From positions 375 to 24,492 of the forward strand of contig DHYU01000067.1 of assembly GCA_002415485.1 (NCBI GenBank): a stretch of DNA of 24,118 nt. Reading direction: 5' to 3'. The position numbers and the translations under genes were made by a program. The DNA is from Proteobacteria bacterium UBA5122 (lineage in GTDB: Bacteria; Pseudomonadota; Gammaproteobacteria; Tenderiales; Tenderiaceae). A model generated the notes under the pieces. The model did not search any database, was not told the DNA's origin, and saw only the letters and a program-made list of their open reading frames with translations. Position 1 is the stretch's first letter. Every line of letters begins with the position of its first letter. Of this stretch, positions 17,548-24,118 are shown in pieces.

Positions 17548-19044
17548 TTGCTCGGCGAGGCGTTGATTCAGCCTCCAGAGGGTGCCCCGTTGGTGCTGGA
17601 GCGCAAGTCAGCCGCTTTGCTGGCATTTCTGGCGCTGCATGGTTCGGCCAGCCGGTCGCAGCTTTCAGGCCTGTTGTGGCCGGAATCACCGGAAGCCACG
17701 GCACGTAATAATCTGTCACAAACGATCCGGCGCCTGAAGGGCGGGTGTGGTGGCAGTGAGCTGTTTCTGCCTGGAGAACTGCTGGCATTGGTGCCGCAAT
17801 GGCAGATCGATGTAAAACAGCTGGAGATGCACCACCTGCAGGGTGAACACGAGCAGGTGGCGGACTGCAACGTGGAATTGCTGTCGGGTTTGTACTATGA
17901 CGATTGCCCGGAATTCTCGCGCTGGCTCGATTCTTATCGCGAACGCCTGCTGCGACTCAAACAGCGTTCTCTGGTGTTACTGCTCGAACAGCGGCAGCAG
18001 GCAGGTGAGCACCGGGCGGCACTGGCGCTGGCGCAACGGCTGGTGGAGCTGGAGCCGCTGTCGGATGAGTCGTGGCGTCACCTGATTCAAACTCACCTGC
18101 AGATGGGGGATCGTGCCGCCGCGATCAATGCCTACCAGCGTTATCGGGCGTTATTGCAGCAGGAACTCAATGTGAAGCCAATGCCGCAATTGACGGCGTT
18201 GGTGGAACGCATCAGCACCGACGACTATCTGCCTCCGCCGCCGCGCGAGGTGCCGGCATTGGTATCGCATCCGCCCCGCCTGCTGGGGCGCGAGGCGCTG
18301 TGGCAGCGCATGGAGCTGGCTTGGCAGCGGCATCAGGCCATTTTTTTGTGCGGCCCGGCGGGCGCGGGCAAGACCCGACTGGCGCGTGAATTCCTCGCCA
18401 GCAAGGGGCGCTACTATGCCTTCGAGGCCAGGCCTTCCGATTACGCGATCCCTTACGCGACTCATGCCCGCACCTACCGCGAGATGCTGCGCGCCTTTTC
18501 ATCGCTGGTGCTGCCCGATTGGGTGAGGCGAGAGCTGATGCGCTTGCTTCCTGAACTGGGGGAGAGTCCTGGCCCCTTGGCGAATGTCGAAGACAAGCTG
18601 CGTTTCTATCAAGCCAAGGCAGAAGCCACGCGACTGGCGGTAGAGGCCGGGATGCAGCGGGTGCTGGTCGATGACCTGCATTTTGTCGACTCCGCGAGCC
18701 TGGAGGCGGGCAACTTTGTCTACGCCCAGCATTGGGGACGCGCCGAAGGCATGCACACCGTCATCTGTCTGCGTGAAGACCTCCTGGAACCAGCCGTGAA
18801 GCAGTCATTGCAGTCGGCGCTGGGCACCGGGGTTGCTGTGTTATTGCCATTGCCGCCATTGGATGGCGATGCCTTTGCGGCACTGCTCGCAAGCATGGAT
18901 ATCGACCCCGCGAGTGGCTGCGAGGCATTGTGGCAACGCTGTGGTGGCTACCCCGGTCCCCTGGTCCAGCTGGCAAGTGCAGTCCATCTTGCAGGCGCGG
19001 ACCCTACACTTCCCTTTGTCACGCAGATGCTGAATCAATCCTAG
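17548..19044 (+). CDS. SARP/BTAD-type transcriptional regulator with ATPase domain
   Basis: The roughly 500-residue protein has the layout of AfsR-like regulators. A winged-helix DNA-binding domain comes first (ERKSAALLAFLALHG, then LSGLLWPESPEATARNNLSQ). A BTAD helical-repeat domain follows, about 85-225 (RQQAGEHRAALALAQRLVELEPLSDESW). Then comes a P-loop ATPase with Walker A GPAGAGKT (269-276) and Walker B RVLVDDLHF (from 371). It ends soon after the ATPase, with no TPR or LuxR-type tail, so it is short for the class. The start is uncertain: TTG 17548 cuts the first beta-strand (CRIVLLGEAL), whereas CTG 17521 keeps it and has GAGGA 8 bases upstream. It probably controls the large lipoprotein gene that follows, or the divergent nitrilase gene. 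Confidence 0.82.
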   Translation: MLGEALIQPPEGAPLVLERKSAALLAFLALHGSASRSQLSGLLWPESPEATARNNLSQTIRRLKGGCGGSELFLPGELLALVPQWQIDVKQLEMHHLQGEHEQVADCNVELLSGLYYDDCPEFSRWLDSYRERLLRLKQRSLVLLLEQRQQAGEHRAALALAQRLVELEPLSDESWRHLIQTHLQMGDRAAAINAYQRYRALLQQELNVKPMPQLTALVERISTDDYLPPPPREVPALVSHPPRLLGREALWQRMELAWQRHQAIFLCGPAGAGKTRLAREFLASKGRYYAFEARPSDYAIPYATHARTYREMLRAFSSLVLPDWVRRELMRLLPELGESPGPLANVEDKLRFYQAKAEATRLAVEAGMQRVLVDDLHFVDSASLEAGNFVYAQHWGRAEGMHTVICLREDLLEPAVKQSLQSALGTGVAVLLPLPPLDGDAFAALLASMDIDPASGCEALWQRCGGYPGPLVQLASAVHLAGADPTLPFVTQMLNQS

Positions 19045-19074
19045 GCAATTTCTGAGCACCTCCGAAAGAAACAC

Positions 19075-19218
19075 TTATTTATAGGCTCCCCGGGTTTTCA
19101 CAGTCACGCTCCAGTCATCGGCTTGCGCGTAGCATGCATATTTGCCAATCGCCGCGAGGTGATGGTGATGGGCATTAAAACCATGGTTGGGATCAAACAA
19201 GGAAATGGGGGTCAACAT
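19075..19218 (-). pseudogene. coding-like minus-strand tail of unknown family
   Basis: A 47-codon frame ends at TAA 19075 and reads like real protein, for example ISLFDPNHGFNAHHHHLAAI and DWSVTVKTRGAYK. It fills the gap between the regulator and the large lipoprotein gene. The only ATG (19218) overlaps the lipoprotein's own ATG in a CATG palindrome and has no ribosome site, so I think it is the cut-off C-terminus of a lost gene; a true small protein is also possible. I do not recognise the family. Confidence 0.3.
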
Positions 19219-22200
19219 GAAGGTCGTTGAGTGGAATCTTGGAGACCGGCTAGTGCATAGGAAGCAAAGCGGTTTTGCGTGGGTCTTTATGCTTTGCGCA
19301 GTGTTGGCATTGGGCGCCTGTGATGATTCACCATCGTCGGAAGAGCAGCAGCAGAAGCAGACAGTGCTGGGCGAAGATGCGGTGATGATCGGTATGGCGG
19401 GGGGCATTGTCCAAGGCCCGGATAATGTGATGCTGAGCGTGCCAGAGGGTGCGCTGAGCCAGGAAGTCACCCTGCGTATCAGCCGTGACAGTAGCGGAGC
19501 CCCGGCCGTGCCCGCCGGTTTTTCCGTGCTGGGTTCAATTTACAAGTTCACGCCGCATGGCGCCGTGTTCAATACGCCGGCTGAATTGACGATTCCGGTG
19601 GATACCCGGGCATTACCGCCGGACACCTTTCCCGTCTTTATGCGCGCCGATCCCGGTGGGGAGTGGGTGCAGGTGGTGCAGGCAAGCTTTGATGGTGCGA
19701 ATATGCGTGTGCCGATGAATGGCTTTTCGTATGGTGTGATATTCATCTCTGAAGTGAGGGCTGTTCCGCCGGAGCGTCGTACTGTTATTACAAAGTTTGA
19801 GCTGGCATCCCCGACCGGTTTGCCTTTGCATCTGAATTACGTCTCGGTTCTGAATTCTGCCACCACGGCGACGATACGGGTGGAGTTCGGTCAAGAATGG
19901 TTGGCGCAAAATTGCAGGTCAACACACACGGTCAAGCTTCGGCGTGCCATTCACAGCCCTTACGACGATCGGTATAGACCTCGGATGAGCGAATACCCGG
20001 TGATTGACACCAAGACTGCCTACCTTGGACAGGTAACGTTCAATGTTCCACTGGATGCAAGCCACAATGGTGGTCATTGGTATCTTGGCGAACTGGATTG
20101 TGATTTGAACCCTAGATTTGATGCGTGGGGATCGTGGTCACGCACGCTGTTTTTCGGTTATGTGTTCGTCAAGGTGGATATCCCTACGCCGCGTGGCGCG
20201 CCGACCATCAGCCAGCAGCCGCAGTCGGTAACGGTGGTAACAGGTAATGACGCCGATTTCAGTGTTGCAGCGACCGCGCCGGATAATTTGGAGATTCAGT
20301 GGCAGCGCAGCCATGACAGCGGCGCAAGCTGGAGCAATGTAGGGAGCGGCAACAGCTATACGCTGACTGCGGCACAACTGTCCGACAACGGCGCTTTGTT
20401 CCGGGCTTCGGTGTGCAATAGTTTGGGCGGTATCCAGAATTGTATTCACAGCAGTACAGCGAGCCTCTCCGTCAACCCGGCTGCGATCGCGCCACAGTTT
20501 GATCAGCAACCGATAAGTCAATCGGTGGTGGTGGGGCAAACGGCCAGTTTTACCACTGTCGCCAGCGGAGTCCCGGCCCCTGCCATCCAGTGGTATCAGG
20601 CAGGCACACCAAATCAGGCGGTCGGTTTGCCTTGTGCCCCTGGGGTGGGCAACACCCATTGCACCTACACTACGCCACCACTGGTCTCCGCCGATTCCGG
20701 TAAACAGTTCTATGCTGTGGCCAGCAACAGCGCGGGTAATGCGACGAGCAATACAGTCACTGTGACAGTGACTGCGTCGGCAGTGGCACCCACGATAAGC
20801 GCTACAGAACCGGCTGACGTGAGTACCGTTGTGGGCGCAACCGCCAATTTCGCGGTAAACATCACGGGTGGTACGGCACCAATGTCGTATCAGTGGTATC
20901 GCGATGGCAATCCCATCGCCGGCGCCAACGCCGGCAGCTACAGCCTGTCACCGGTGAGCCAGGCGGATGATGGATCGTTGTTTTGGGTCACAGTGAGCAA
21001 TGGTGTAGGTATGGCGACAAGCCGTTACGCTACGTTGTCGGTGCGGTCATCAACCGCTACATCGATTGGTAACTGGATCCTCCAGCAGCCGCTGCCGCAT
21101 GCCAATCCGCTTGGCGCCCTGGCAGTTTACAACGGTACCGTGTTTGCTGCCGGTGAACGGGTCTCTCAGTACAGCAGCGATCAGGGCCAGAGTTGGACAG
21201 CGGCGTTTAATGGTATCGGGGATATTCGCGATATCGCTGTCCCGGCGGCAGGCGTGGTGCTGACGGCAAGCCTGGATGTTGGAGCGGGTGAATCTGGTGT
21301 GCATCGCAGCACGGACATGGGTAAAACCTTTACTCAGATGGTCAACGACTCGGTGCGCAGCATTGCCTTCGCCGACGCCAATAACGGTGTTGCTGTGAAC
21401 GCGTATGGTAACTATTTACATCAAACGACGATTTATCGCACCGGTGATGGCGGACTGACCTGGACGCCAGCGCAAGTACCCTATGTCGGCTTGAATAAAG
21501 TTGTCGCCATTGCGCCTGGCACCTATCTGATGATTGGCGGTAATGGTCTGATTCTGCGCAGTGCGGACGGCGGCCAGAGCTGGACCGTGACCTACAATAG
21601 CGGTAATACCGCGGATAGTCTGACTGATGTTGCTTTTGCCAATGCGAGCCTTGGCTTGGTAGTGATTGATGGCGGAAATACCTTGTTGCGTACCACCGAC
21701 GGCGGCAACAACTGGTCAACGGTGGCGGCGCCGGCGTATGCCTATCGTGTGGCCTTTGCCGATGCCAGTCACGCTGTCATCGTGAGCGGCATGGGGCACA
21801 CCTATTACAGCACAGATGGTGGACAGACCTGGGTGGCGGGTGACCATCTGGCCTACAGTGGCGCTGAGGCTCTCAATTGGGTGACGTTTGCCGATGCCAA
21901 TACCGGCTATGTCGTGGGCTCGCGTGGCCAGGTTTTCCGCACCATGGATGCCGGCTTAAGCTGGGCGTTGATGGCGGGTGGTTCTGATCTGCAGGACCAC
22001 TATGAGGCTGCGGTAGTGTCGCCGGCGGTTGCGTTGATTGGAAATCTCGATACCAGTCTGCGCAGTAGCGATGGCGGTTATTCCTGGGCCACAGTCGGAG
22101 GGCCCTGCCATTCAGTGGTATTCGCTGACGACAATGTGGCGATGTGCAGCAATCTCAGTATGCTGTCTCGATCTGACGATGCGGGGGTGAGCTGGAGTGA

Positions 22201-22846
22201 TGTGTATGACCAGTCAACCACATATAGTCGTAAACTGGCCTTTGCCAGCGCTACCACAGGTGTTGCCGTGGGTGATGCCGGGGAAATACTGCGTACCACC
22301 GATGGTGGCCAGACTTGGTCGCCGGTGAATAGTGGTGTTGCAAACAAGTTGTATGAGGTCGGTTTTGTCTCAGCCACTAAAGGTTACGCCGGTGGTCGAG
22401 GTGCGACTGACACCAGTGTCACCCTGTTGCATACCACCGACGCTGGTGCAACGTGGTCACCTTTGACCCTGCCGGTCACGGGGTATCCCTCTACCGTTAG
22501 CGCCATCGCTTCGCCTTCGGCAGGCGTCGATCTGGTGGCCACCTATTGGCAGATCTTCCGCAGTACCAACGGCGGTTCAAGCTGGACAATAGTGGCCGAC
22601 CTGGAGGCAGACTCGCTATGTAAAGGCGCGGTGCAGGCCATCGCCTTCACAGACGCCACGCATGGGCTGGCGGTGGGTAGTGCCGGCTGTATGTTGCGCA
22701 GCAGTGATGCGGGCATCACCTGGAGCCGGCTGGATCTGCCGCTCACCAGCGAGTTTGACGATGTCAAAGCGCTCGACAGCGACACCTTCCTGGTGGTCGG
22801 TGACGGTGGATTGATTCTGCGCAATGGTCAGGATGGCGCGCCATGA
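19217..22846 (+). CDS. large surface lipoprotein: ZU5-like, three Ig-like and 13 Asp-box (BNR) repeats
   Basis: The 1209-residue protein has a long basic N-region and a lipobox LGAC (Cys35), so it is a lipoprotein. A ZU5-like domain lies at about 52-175 (MAGGIVQGPDNVMLSVPEGA). Three Ig-like domains follow at about 327-424, 424-522 and 524-617, each with a W-containing strand such as IQWQRS, IQWYQ and YQWYRDG. From about 617 to the end is a beta-propeller region with 13 Asp-boxes, such as RSADGGQSWT, RTTDGGQTWS and RSSDAGITWS, of the sialidase/Ycf48 type. No sialidase catalytic residues are evident, so binding or structure is likelier than enzyme activity. I chose ATG 19217 (GGGGG upstream) over TTG 19187. 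It follows the SARP-like regulator and converges with the DUF2126 gene, with 19 bases between. Confidence 0.88.
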   Translation: MKVVEWNLGDRLVHRKQSGFAWVFMLCAVLALGACDDSPSSEEQQQKQTVLGEDAVMIGMAGGIVQGPDNVMLSVPEGALSQEVTLRISRDSSGAPAVPAGFSVLGSIYKFTPHGAVFNTPAELTIPVDTRALPPDTFPVFMRADPGGEWVQVVQASFDGANMRVPMNGFSYGVIFISEVRAVPPERRTVITKFELASPTGLPLHLNYVSVLNSATTATIRVEFGQEWLAQNCRSTHTVKLRRAIHSPYDDRYRPRMSEYPVIDTKTAYLGQVTFNVPLDASHNGGHWYLGELDCDLNPRFDAWGSWSRTLFFGYVFVKVDIPTPRGAPTISQQPQSVTVVTGNDADFSVAATAPDNLEIQWQRSHDSGASWSNVGSGNSYTLTAAQLSDNGALFRASVCNSLGGIQNCIHSSTASLSVNPAAIAPQFDQQPISQSVVVGQTASFTTVASGVPAPAIQWYQAGTPNQAVGLPCAPGVGNTHCTYTTPPLVSADSGKQFYAVASNSAGNATSNTVTVTVTASAVAPTISATEPADVSTVVGATANFAVNITGGTAPMSYQWYRDGNPIAGANAGSYSLSPVSQADDGSLFWVTVSNGVGMATSRYATLSVRSSTATSIGNWILQQPLPHANPLGALAVYNGTVFAAGERVSQYSSDQGQSWTAAFNGIGDIRDIAVPAAGVVLTASLDVGAGESGVHRSTDMGKTFTQMVNDSVRSIAFADANNGVAVNAYGNYLHQTTIYRTGDGGLTWTPAQVPYVGLNKVVAIAPGTYLMIGGNGLILRSADGGQSWTVTYNSGNTADSLTDVAFANASLGLVVIDGGNTLLRTTDGGNNWSTVAAPAYAYRVAFADASHAVIVSGMGHTYYSTDGGQTWVAGDHLAYSGAEALNWVTFADANTGYVVGSRGQVFRTMDAGLSWALMAGGSDLQDHYEAAVVSPAVALIGNLDTSLRSSDGGYSWATVGGPCHSVVFADDNVAMCSNLSMLSRSDDAGVSWSDVYDQSTTYSRKLAFASATTGVAVGDAGEILRTTDGGQTWSPVNSGVANKLYEVGFVSATKGYAGGRGATDTSVTLLHTTDAGATWSPLTLPVTGYPSTVSAIASPSAGVDLVATYWQIFRSTNGGSSWTIVADLEADSLCKGAVQAIAFTDATHGLAVGSAGCMLRSSDAGITWSRLDLPLTSEFDDVKALDSDTFLVVGDGGLILRNGQDGAP

Positions 22847-22865
22847 TGCGCGCCGTGAACACCCA

Positions 22866-24118
22866 CTAGGGCCGGTATCGCAGATCCAGCGTGCAGGGAA
22901 AGTCGGGGTTGGGCAGCTCCATTTCTGGCAGCACGATGCCTGCGGTATGACCATGATCCCAGAAGCGGGCGATGCGGCGCGCCTCGGCCTCGTTGGCGTT
23001 GACCGGCAGGGTCTCGTAGTTGCGGCCGCTGGGGTGGGCGACATGATACGTGCAGCCGCCGATGCTCTTGTGGTTGGCCAGATCGACGATGTCTAGCACC
23101 AGCGGTGCATCGGCAGGCAGGCGCGGGTGCAGGCCAAAGGCCGGTTGCCAGGCCTTGAAACGGATGCCGGCGACGTATTCGCCATTCACCTCTGTCTTCT
23201 GCAGCGGCACGCGGCGGCCGTTGCAGAGCAGGGCGTAACGTTCGCGATTGAAGTTTTCCATTGTGACCTGCAGGCGTTCGACGGATGAATCGACAAAACG
23301 CGCCGTGCCCTGTGAGGTGACCTCTTCACCCAATACGTTCCACGGTTCGATGGCGCCGTGCAGTTTCAGAGTCATGCCCTGGCGGTGGATCTCGCCGTAG
23401 TGCGGGAAACGGAATTCAAAGAACGGTGCAAACCAGGCCGCGTCGAAGGCAAAACCGGCGTGGTTCAGATCATCCATCACCTGATTGAAATCGTGTTGCA
23501 GGTAGTGCGGCAGCATGAAACGGTCATGCAGCGCCGTGCCCCAGCGTGCCGGGCGGCCGCGATAGGGTTGGTTCCAGAAGCTGGCGACCAGTGCACGGAT
23601 CAGCAACATCTGCACCGAACTCATCTGCCAGTGCGGTGGCATCTCGAAACCACGAAACTCCAGCAGCCCCTGGCGACCGGCGCCACCACCGGGATTGTAG
23701 AGCTTGTCGATGCAAAATTCAGCGCGGTGGGTGTTGCCGGTGATGTCGACCAATAGATTGCGGAACAGCCGGTCGACCAGCCACGGTTCGTGCACCTCGC
23801 CGGGCGCCAGTTGTTGCAGTGCAATCTCCAGTTCGTAGAGCGCGTCGTCGCGCGCCTCATCCACCCGCGGTGCCTGTGAGGTCGGGCCGATGAACAGGCC
23901 GGAGAAGAGATACGACAACGATGGGTGGTGTTGCCAGTAGAGCAGCAGGCTGGCCAGCAGGTCGGGGCGGCGCAGGAAGGGGCTGTCGGCCGGCGCCGGG
24001 CCGCCGACCACCACGTGGTTGCCGCCGCCGGTGCCGGTGTGGCGGCCGTCGAGCAGGAACTTTTCCGTTCCCAGCCGGCTCTGCCGCGCCTCCTCGTACA
24101 GGGCGACGGTGTGGTCCG
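22866..24118 (-). CDS. DUF2126 putative amidoligase, C-terminal part (start is outside the window)
   Basis: The last 416 residues are present; the gene enters from beyond position 24118. The visible part contains GRHTGTGGGNHVVVGG and ADSPFLRRPDLLASLLLYWQ, then HRAEFCIDKLYNPGG, LLEFRGFEMPPHWQMSSVQM and EPWNVLGEEV, all hallmarks of DUF2126, described as a putative glutamine-synthetase-fold amidoligase. In full-length relatives of roughly 1100 residues a transglutaminase-like domain precedes it; whether this one has it cannot be seen. It would join or exchange amide bonds in the same pathway as the ATP-grasp ligase. It reads toward the GNAT-nitrilase gene, but 5.5 kb of unrelated genes now separate them. 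The last codons also exist as a relic at 17374. Confidence 0.92.
   Translation of the reverse strand, partial: DHTVALYEEARQSRLGTEKFLLDGRHTGTGGGNHVVVGGPAPADSPFLRRPDLLASLLLYWQHHPSLSYLFSGLFIGPTSQAPRVDEARDDALYELEIALQQLAPGEVHEPWLVDRLFRNLLVDITGNTHRAEFCIDKLYNPGGGAGRQGLLEFRGFEMPPHWQMSSVQMLLIRALVASFWNQPYRGRPARWGTALHDRFMLPHYLQHDFNQVMDDLNHAGFAFDAAWFAPFFEFRFPHYGEIHRQGMTLKLHGAIEPWNVLGEEVTSQGTARFVDSSVERLQVTMENFNRERYALLCNGRRVPLQKTEVNGEYVAGIRFKAWQPAFGLHPRLPADAPLVLDIVDLANHKSIGGCTYHVAHPSGRNYETLPVNANEAEARRIARFWDHGHTAGIVLPEMELPNPDFPCTLDLRYRP
22876..22910 (-). repeat. DUF2126 3' end shared with the relic at 17387-17421
   Basis: These 35 bases lie within the coding end of the intact DUF2126 gene and match 17387-17421 in the same orientation at 30 positions. 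The pair brackets the regulator and large lipoprotein genes, about 5.5 kb apart, so it acts as an imperfect direct repeat around that segment. Confidence 0.6.

Noticed and set aside
17333..17788. A 151-codon minus-strand frame covering the DUF2126 relic
   Set aside because: It is in a different frame from the PCTLDLRY match and runs antisense to the regulator gene, with no recognisable content.
19217..22846. Asp-box lipoprotein considered as a sialidase
   Set aside because: Asp-boxes alone are structural; I could not find the arginine triad, Tyr/Glu pair or the RIP motif of sialidases.
22836..22865. ATGGCGCGCCAT palindrome at the meeting point of the lipoprotein and DUF2126 genes, considered as a two-way terminator
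   Set aside because: It is short, lies within the last codons of the lipoprotein gene and has no T-run on either side.

Overview
The window looks like chromosome of a GC-rich gammaproteobacterium. The evidence is the xseB-ispA-dxs order, an SSB ending in the acidic DDDIPF tip, a ParE-type topoisomerase IV subunit and the style of the sucCD pair. I cannot name a genus from the sequence.

Positions 1-7062 are housekeeping genes. On the minus strand, xseB, ispA and the first 88 codons of dxs form an isoprenoid-precursor operon. Divergent from it is parE, then a small DEDDh exonuclease with its own terminator, ssb behind a structured leader, and the succinyl-CoA synthetase pair sucC-sucD closed by a strong terminator. 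Positions 7083-8455 hold an AT-richer small membrane protein whose 3' end lies inside an inverted pair of REP-like palindromes, and a coiled-coil OmpA-family lipoprotein followed by a long perfect hairpin.

Positions 8498-17286 and 22866-24118 are the most interesting part. Plus-strand genes run in series: a GNAT-histone-deacetylase/acetylpolyamine-amidohydrolase fusion, a circularly permuted ATP-grasp ligase, an alpha-E protein, a zinc-ribbon metallopeptidase and a 12-TM MFS transporter. Converging on them are a DUF486 membrane protein, a GNAT-nitrilase fusion and, farther on, the 3' part of a DUF2126 putative amidoligase. The ATP-grasp/alpha-E/DUF2126 association is known from comparative genomics of amidoligases. 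The less familiar feature here is two different GNAT-plus-amide-hydrolase fusions flanking two amide-forming enzymes, with a peptidase and a transporter. I infer a pathway that makes, modifies, breaks and moves an unknown peptide- or polyamine-like amide.

Positions 17430-22850 look like a later arrival that splits this locus. They carry a SARP/BTAD-type regulator with an ATPase domain and a 1209-residue lipoprotein with a ZU5-like domain, three Ig-like domains and 13 Asp-box repeats. Just outside the regulator, at 17374-17421, sits a relic of a DUF2126 C-terminus, matching the end of the intact gene at 22866. A second coding-like minus-strand tail lies at 19075-19218. Both suggest rearrangement. 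No tRNA, rRNA, CRISPR array or insertion sequence was seen.
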